In this document: positions 58,066 to 64,000 of the stretch, piece after piece
Position numbering within the stretch: the first letter of the stretch is position 1
How the letters are laid out: each line of letters opens with the position of its first letter
From: Neodontobutis hainanensis
Taxonomy: Eukaryota; Chordata; Actinopteri; Gobiiformes; Odontobutidae
DNA: 64,000 nt
NCBI GenBank assembly: GCA_024349245.1
Contig: JALDNG010000800.1
Span: forward strand, 21,937-85,936
Direction: 5' to 3'
Translations under genes and position numbers: made by a program
Notes under the pieces: generated by a model
The model's input: the letters and a program-made list of their open reading frames with translations, nothing else
What the model was told of the DNA's origin: nothing
The model's database searches: none

Positions 58066-61000
58066 TTGGATCTTGAGGTTCTGCTGGCTTCTCTGGGCCC
58101 TAGCAGCCCAGCTAACATCTCCAGGCTCTGCGTGGATCCTGAGGCCCTGTCAGCTCCTCATGGTGTTGCTAACATGGCTCTTCTCTTAATGCTGATTTGT
58201 TCAGTGTTTGTGCAGAATCCAAGATCAAGTGATTTATACTGGGTGAGTACATCGTACAATATTTGTGGCTCTTTGGACATAGCCTATGGATTTAACTGTT
58301 CAGCCTTTGTGCATTCCCCTCAAATGCCAAAAGAGCTGGCAGAGGACTTAAATTTAGCCTTGTTGCTACCCAGAGATATTCTTCAGCTTCAAAATCTTTT
58401 GATTTTAAATGACTATTTTGCATTTGATGGCAGACATTACTGGGACTCTCATTTTAAAAACTCTACAGATTCTTCATATACTAAAGGTAAACAGAGATGG
58501 TTAATATTTTTATTGCTGTTTTTATCTGGCAATGTGCAGCCAAATCCAGGCCCTGAGTTGCAGTGTATTTCATTGCCATCTGATATGAAATCCATGTCTG
58601 GATTGAGTGTAATTCACCTTAATGTTCGCAGTTTGTTACCCAAAATGGATCTGCTTAGAATTTGGGTGAATTCAACAGATGCAGATATTGTGGTGCTATC
58701 TGAAACCTGGCTGACAAAATCAATCACTGATATGGATATTGGAATGGGTGGTTATAATGTGTTTCGTGCTGACAGACCAAGGAAGGGTGGTGGGGTTGCT
58801 ATTTATGTCAAATCTAAATTTAATGTGAAGTTAGTCGATTCAGAATCAATCGGTAAGCAGCTGGAATTTTTGGCAGTGAAGATGGAGTTGACCAAGGGCC
58901 TTTATGTTACTGTTGTTGGGTGTTACAGGCCTCCTTCTGCCCCAAGTACTGCATTGCAGACTCTTATTCAACTCTTATCCAGATTGGACTACTCTGAAAT
59001 TATTTTAGCAGGTGATCTAAACTGGGACTGGCTGAAACCTTGTTCAGATGAATTTAAGTCATTTTGTGATTCTGTCAATTTTACACAGTTAATCAATTCT
59101 CCCACTCGTTTAAATCTTAAGTTCCATGAGAAATCCACTTTAATTGATTTAATTTTGACTAATGTCCCGCACAAATTTTCTGCTGTTGGTTTTTTTGCAA
59201 TGACCTGTGATCACTGTGTTGTTGCTGCTGTAAGAAATACTAAGATGCCTAAATGTAAACCTTGCGTAATATGTAAGAGGAATTTCAAAAAAATTTAATG
59301 AACAGGGCTTTTGTCATGATTTGTTTAATTGTTATTGGAGTAGAATAGAGCTGATTCCCGATGTGGAGTCAGTCTGGATCTTTTTCCGGGATAGTTTTTT
59401 GACAGTAATAAATAGACACGCCCCACTAAAGAGATTTAGAATTAAGGCGGGACAATCCCTGGTTTTCCACCGAGCTTGGAGATACTCTTCATGACCGCAA
59501 TCTAGCTTGGGCCAAAGCAAGAAAAACGGGCTCATCCTCTGATTGGCTTGTTTTTAGGCAGTTAAGAAATAAATGTTCTTCTTTAATTAAGAAAGCAAAA
59601 TCTGACTTTTATCTGTCAGCCACTACTAACACCTTAAATGATCCCAGAAAATTTTGGAAGGCCATAAAATTACTTTCTTTAAACAAAGATAGTTTTAATG
59701 TTCCTTCTTTTATTATGAAAGAGTCTGTAGTAGTTCAGGACAAGCTGGAGATATTGAACCATTTTAATGAATACTTTATTCAGTCTGGTTCTTTGTTTGA
59801 CACTGCTTGTCCTGATACAGTGACACCTTGTAGAGATGTACCAGTCTCTACAGGTGTCTTCAATCTCACTCCATTCTTAGTGTCTGACGTTCAAAAGCCC
59901 TAAAAGGGCTGGCTCCTGAAAAACCTCCAGGACCTGATCTTATAGAGCCCTACTTCTTAAAAATAGCTGCTGATTGTGTAGCACAGCCTCTAACATACCT
60001 TTTTAATCTTACTTTAGAGAACAATACTATTCCCAAAATATGGAAATCTGCATTTGTTTGTCCATTATTGAAAGGGGGTGACCCGTCAAATTTAAATAAT
60101 TACAGGCCAATTTCTAATTTGTCTGTATTGGCCAAAACGCTTGAATCCCTGGTGAGTGATCAGATGAAAGACTTCTTGCATGTACAGGACATTTTATCCC
60201 CAGTTCAGTCAGGTTTTAGAAAAAAACATAGTACCATCACAGCTGCAATGAAGGTGATAAATGACATCTCTGTTGCTCGTGACAAGAAGCAGCACTGTGC
60301 AGCACTTTTTATTGACTTGTCAAAAGCTTTTGACACGGTTGATCATGATGTTTTAAAGCTCAGGCTTCTCAATTCGGGGTTTTCAGAGAATACTGTCTCT
60401 TGGTTCTCAAACTATCTTAGTGACAGAACCCAGTGCATTAAGTATGATGGTGTTCAATCTGGTATTTTACCAATCCTTAAAGGGGTTCCACAAGGCTCTG
60501 TGTTAGGCCCTCTCTTATTTACTATTTATATAAATAACCTTAATCAACATGTGTCTGATGCAAACTTTCATTTTTATGCAGACGACACAGTTATTTACTG
60601 CTGTGCACCCTCTCTTAATCAAGCCATTGCACATTTACAGAATGCCTTCACTGTGGTCCAAAACACATTGCTACAGTTGAAACTTGTGCTTAATGCAGAA
60701 AAAACCAAATGTATGCTCTTTACAGGCACTCGGAATAGACCACTGAATAATCCCTCAGTGGTTACTCTTGACGGACGTGAAATACAGACTGTTACAACTT
60801 ATAAGTATCTTGGTATTGTTATTGATGATTGCCTGTCATTTAAGCCTCATGTTCACTGTCTAGTGAGAAAGTTGAGGCTAAAATTGGGCTTTTACTTTCG
60901 AAATAAGCTGTGTTTTTCTTTTAATGTTAAAAAACGGTTAGTGGCATCCACTTTTTTATCTGTGCTGGACTATGGAGATATATTATATATGCATTCATCT

Positions 61001-61590
61001 GCTCAATGCCTTCAAATGATTGACGCAGCCTATCATGCATCGCTGAGATTTATTACTAATTGTAAAGCTCGCACCCACCACTGTGAGCTGTACTCTCGTG
61101 TAGGGTGGTCTGCTCTGGCCACACGGAGGCTTTGTCATTGGTACATTTTTATATATAAGGCTATTCTTGGTGTGCTTCCATCCTATTTATGTTCACTTCT
61201 TATGAAAAAAAGTGCTGGTCATTATTCTCTCCGTTCTCAGGCTGTTGTTTTGTTTTCTGTCCCACAGGTCAGTACTGAGCTGGGTAAAAAGGCCTTTGTT
61301 TATTCTGCTCCCTTTACATGGAATTTGCTGCAGAACAACTTAAAACTTAGTAAATTGATATCTTTGAGTGTTTTTAAGTTAAAAATTAAATGTTTTGAGT
61401 TGGCCTCTCTCACATGTCAATGTTTTAATTGAGATTTTATTGTAAATGTTTAATTGTGTGTTTTGTATGTATGTAATGATGTGATGGAATTCAGCTGCCT
61501 ATCTTGGCCAGGTCTCCTTGCAAAAGAGATTTTTAATCTCAATGGGCTTTTCCTGGTTAAATAAAGGATAAATAAAAAAAAAAAAGCTGC
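58066..61590 (+). mobile_element. Nearly full-length LINE (endonuclease + RT)
   Basis: A 410-codon frame (58066-59298) holds an N-terminal region and a hydrophobic stretch followed by SGNVQPNPGP. An APE endonuclease follows with HLNVRSLLPK, LSETWL, GDLNWDW and LIDLILTN. The usual SDH triad end reads CDH. A region of 59299-60067 carries frame breaks (including a TAA near 59901). The 454-codon frame 60068-61432 is an intact RT with LFIDLSKAFDTVDHD, GVPQGSVLGPLLF and FYADDTVIY. The 3' UTR ends in CTCAATGGGCTTTTCCTGG and an A-rich tail. It belongs to the CR1/L2/Rex1-like group, with the clade not determined. Confidence 0.88.
60068..61432 (+). CDS. LINE reverse transcriptase, intact frame
   Basis: The 454 residues contain the RT fingers and palm: a YRPISNLSVLAKTLESL block, FDTVDHD motif A, GVPQGSVLGPLL motif B, FYADDTVI motif C, and the thumb with TYKYLGIVIDD. 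The C-terminal domain is collinear with the truncated copy at 35920-36640. The start given is the first ATG of the frame. In the element the protein is probably continuous with the upstream endonuclease, separated here by small lesions. Target-primed reverse transcription is the known mode of this class. Confidence 0.85.
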   Translation: MKGGDPSNLNNYRPISNLSVLAKTLESLVSDQMKDFLHVQDILSPVQSGFRKKHSTITAAMKVINDISVARDKKQHCAALFIDLSKAFDTVDHDVLKLRLLNSGFSENTVSWFSNYLSDRTQCIKYDGVQSGILPILKGVPQGSVLGPLLFTIYINNLNQHVSDANFHFYADDTVIYCCAPSLNQAIAHLQNAFTVVQNTLLQLKLVLNAEKTKCMLFTGTRNRPLNNPSVVTLDGREIQTVTTYKYLGIVIDDCLSFKPHVHCLVRKLRLKLGFYFRNKLCFSFNVKKRLVASTFLSVLDYGDILYMHSSAQCLQMIDAAYHASLRFITNCKARTHHCELYSRVGWSALATRRLCHWYIFIYKAILGVLPSYLCSLLMKKSAGHYSLRSQAVVLFSVPQVSTELGKKAFVYSAPFTWNLLQNNLKLSKLISLSVFKLKIKCFELASLTCQCFN

Positions 61591-62049
61591 TGCTGACTGA
61601 ATCTTTTTCAAAATTTATTAAACTGCTTAAAAGATTAAACAGTTTACTTTCTGTTTAACACTGTGATCGGACTTAGCAGCCACAACGTTGGATTACAAGA
61701 TTACTCTGACCCCATAACCATAACAGCTTGAGCCATATGTAAGTTAGGTGGCTGAGCCTAAACACAGTGAGTGTATATTTTTGCAGATATTTTGCAGATA
61801 ATAAATATTATGTCTGTGAAGGTTCTCAGTCATCCAGGACATCTTGAAAAAAAGGTTAAAGTCAGTGAATCTGGATACTTTTACTTGAACCTTTTTTCAT
61901 AATAGATATTAAATTTATGGATTTTGCAGTGAAATCTTGTGTGGTCTGTGGATAATCAGCAGTGTGTGAAAAGTTTAATAATCAATCCAGACATGGTACA
62001 TTTACAACAGCAGCTGTTTGACTCCTTTGTGGACAATGTTGCAGTGTAA

Positions 62050-62590
62050 TCTGTCACACTTTGTCATGCCACGGTAGACTGAATAATGGAACAATACTCT
62101 GACACATACAACATCAAAGTAGTATGTCAGCTGAAAATGACTTGGAAAACTGCAAGATATTTATTATTTGGTCCTCAAATATCTGTAGATTGTCAAATAC
62201 TTTCAAAAGAGATAGGGCAGCTTTACAGTTTATACATTCGATGGATTTCAAATAGTGTTCTTGGAGATCTTTTAAACACAGAGAAGATAGGCTTTAGTTT
62301 CTTCCATTTGGATAAATGAATAAAGTGTTTTGAAAAAAAGCAGCAGATTATTCAACATAAAGTCTGTTTGTGAGTCCTCCATGTTAATCCCAAAAATGAC
62401 ATTGTCCAGTGTGTCCTGTAGCTGAATTTTAGAAGATCACCAGTCCAAGAAATCCTCCCAGACTGTTTTTATGTAAATACAGTTATAGAAAAGAAGTTTG
62501 GTGGTTTCAATTTCTGACTCACAAAAGGTGCAATTGTTGTGATCAATGTTAAACCTCACTCTCAATAGTTTACTATAATGGATAAATTCC
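62050..62590 (-). mobile_element. L1/Tx1-like LINE C-terminal fragment
   Basis: On the - strand the frame includes NNCTFCESEIETTKLLFYNC and WEDFLDWSS. This cysteine-containing block, followed by a Trp, is characteristic of the L1-type ORF2 C-terminus. Stops and a frameshift are present. It is a different clade from the LINE just upstream. Confidence 0.6.
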
Positions 62591-64000
62591 ATTCAATATT
62601 TTTAAGTAAACTTGGGATCTTCTGGAAATGAAATAAGGCATTGTACAAACATAGCAGACATCAACATCAGACACAACAACATCAAACATAACTACATTTG
62701 CAGTTATAGGATGGGGATGACAGCACACGCCGTCACGTGATGGATTTTTAATGTGGCTTACAATGAGGGAGGGGAGGGACAAGGGGGTAGAGTACAGGGT
62801 CAGACAGATGGAAACATGGCAGGTTTGGGCTTGGTGTTAGGATAGCAATCCAAGGCCTCAGTGGGGGCGATGAATAGGCTCTGTTGGAGTGAGAGTCAGT
62901 GGCCTTGGCTGGGAGTACGAGAAGTCTCAAGCGGATAAGATAAGACCCAGCTGCCTGTTTGACGGCTAAGCGAGGGAAAGGGTGGGGTGGGGAACTGAAA
63001 CAGCAGACAATTTTTTTTTTTTTCATAGTTAATATATTTTGATCTTCGGTAATTTCTCTGGATTGTGATCAATCAATTCTGGTACTCAGCGTCAGTCGTA
63101 AACACAATGCAATCGGCAGATGTTTTTACGAAGCCTGTAACTAAAATCAGAATGAATACATTTGTGCGTTTTTTTTTCTGTTTGTAAATAATGTAAATGT
63201 AAAAATGAAAAAACATGTATACACTCTACTTTAGCTGTGTTGGTAAATTTCTTCCGTTATGTGCTGTTGGTGTTTCCAGGCCTTTTAAAGATGTCAGGTC
63301 CAATAACATGACTTTTCAGGACTCACAGTTAACATTCATAAATAAATATATTATATTTTATATATTTTTTTTGTTGGATCACAATAACACAATGTGTAGT
63401 GTCCTGAATGTATTTAATTAAACACGGGGATGTAATTATTGCAGGACTAGCATAAAAACTAACTAAATAAATCTTGTCAGCATGGCCAGCCATTTTGATT
63501 CTTTAGCCTTTATCTACAGTCAGTCTGTTCTGTAAGAGACATAAAGCATCACATTTAAGAATGAAAATAGCTGTGAAGGAAGGGGATTGTAGAGCCATTT
63601 CACTTTGGCCAGGCTATCAGTTCGTAGCCCCTTTTCTATAAAAGTGAACATTTTAGTTAAAGCTCCACTGCCCCATTTTCTGTTGCCGTCCCTGTCTCAG
63701 ACGCCACTCTTCCCCAAAAGCAGCCGAGGGACTTCTTCTGCTTCTCTTTTATATCTTATCTTTTATGTGTGCACAGACCATTAATGGTCCTAGTTTGGCT
63801 GGTCTCAATAATTGTTTTTTTTGCTAAAGTCATTCTAGCTACACGTATACCTGACTGATGAACACTACGTTTCTGTATTACATTATGTTGCCAACTTTTA
63901 CCGCCATTATAATGACGGTATTAGGAGATAGTTTAGTTCAGGACACCACTTCTACTGAGGTACAGTATGTTTAACTGTATTTTTGTGTTTTACTTTACAG

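Larger units (their letters stand above)
55944..64000. other. Last begain intron in the window
   Basis: It contains a repeat relative at about 56790-57015, a TA microsatellite (57297-57391), a nearly full-length LINE (58066-61590) and an L1-like C-terminal scrap on - (about 62050-62590). The window ends with TTTTACTTTACAG, an acceptor-like sequence whose last base is 64000. The intervening DNA is unremarkable. Confidence 0.55.

Noticed and set aside
1..64000. CRISPR arrays, bacterial operons or prophage
   Set aside because: There are no regularly spaced direct repeats with unique spacers, and genes are spliced. The sequence is vertebrate.

Overview
The window is vertebrate nuclear DNA, almost certainly from a teleost fish. 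It has spliced genes with GT/AG introns and dense fish-type repeats: Tc1-like transposons, several LINE families, tRNA-derived SINEs and long TA microsatellites. No prokaryotic features are present. Exons were read by eye from splice sites, reading phase and protein resemblance.

Layout. At 1342-1507 (+) lies the terminal coding exon of an unidentified gene. DAPP1 follows complete on + (9 coding exons, 2792-9168, 240 codons), converging on LAMTOR3, complete on - (10345-14096, 124 codons). Immediately upstream of LAMTOR3 is a giant palindrome (14391-18756), formed by two inverted copies of a roughly 2.1-kb P-like DNA transposon. A Tc1-like element (19904-29452) is split by an 8136-bp insertion (20676-28811) flanked by perfect 6-bp GCAAAG duplications. 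That insertion is bounded by copies of one DNA transposon and carries the 3' half of SLC38A10 (8 exons, 759 codons, reading frame open), without the exons for most of the transporter domain. The stretch 29453-34815 is repeat debris. On - follows dlk1 (34816-43923), whose fourth coding exon carries two single-base losses. Divergent from it on + is begain (from about 46.2 kb to beyond the window end), with a large serine-rich upstream exon and the conserved coiled-coil exons. The last bases of the window form a splice acceptor, probably for the next begain exon. A nearly full-length LINE (about 58066-61590) lies in the last begain intron.

How the genes relate. DAPP1 is a phosphotyrosine/phosphoinositide adaptor. 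LAMTOR3 is a Ragulator scaffold subunit. Their convergent pairing matches the mammalian arrangement. dlk1 (EGF-repeat transmembrane ligand) and begain (postsynaptic scaffold-associated protein) lie head to head, as in the mammalian 14q32 region. The SLC38A10 piece does not belong to either neighbourhood, and the flanking evidence indicates that a transposon carried it in.

The main candidates for something undescribed are the composite transposon carrying SLC38A10, which also has a transposon-derived 5' exon with a splice donor just upstream of the captured exons, and the P-like palindrome that appears to have displaced and inverted LAMTOR3's proximal upstream sequence.
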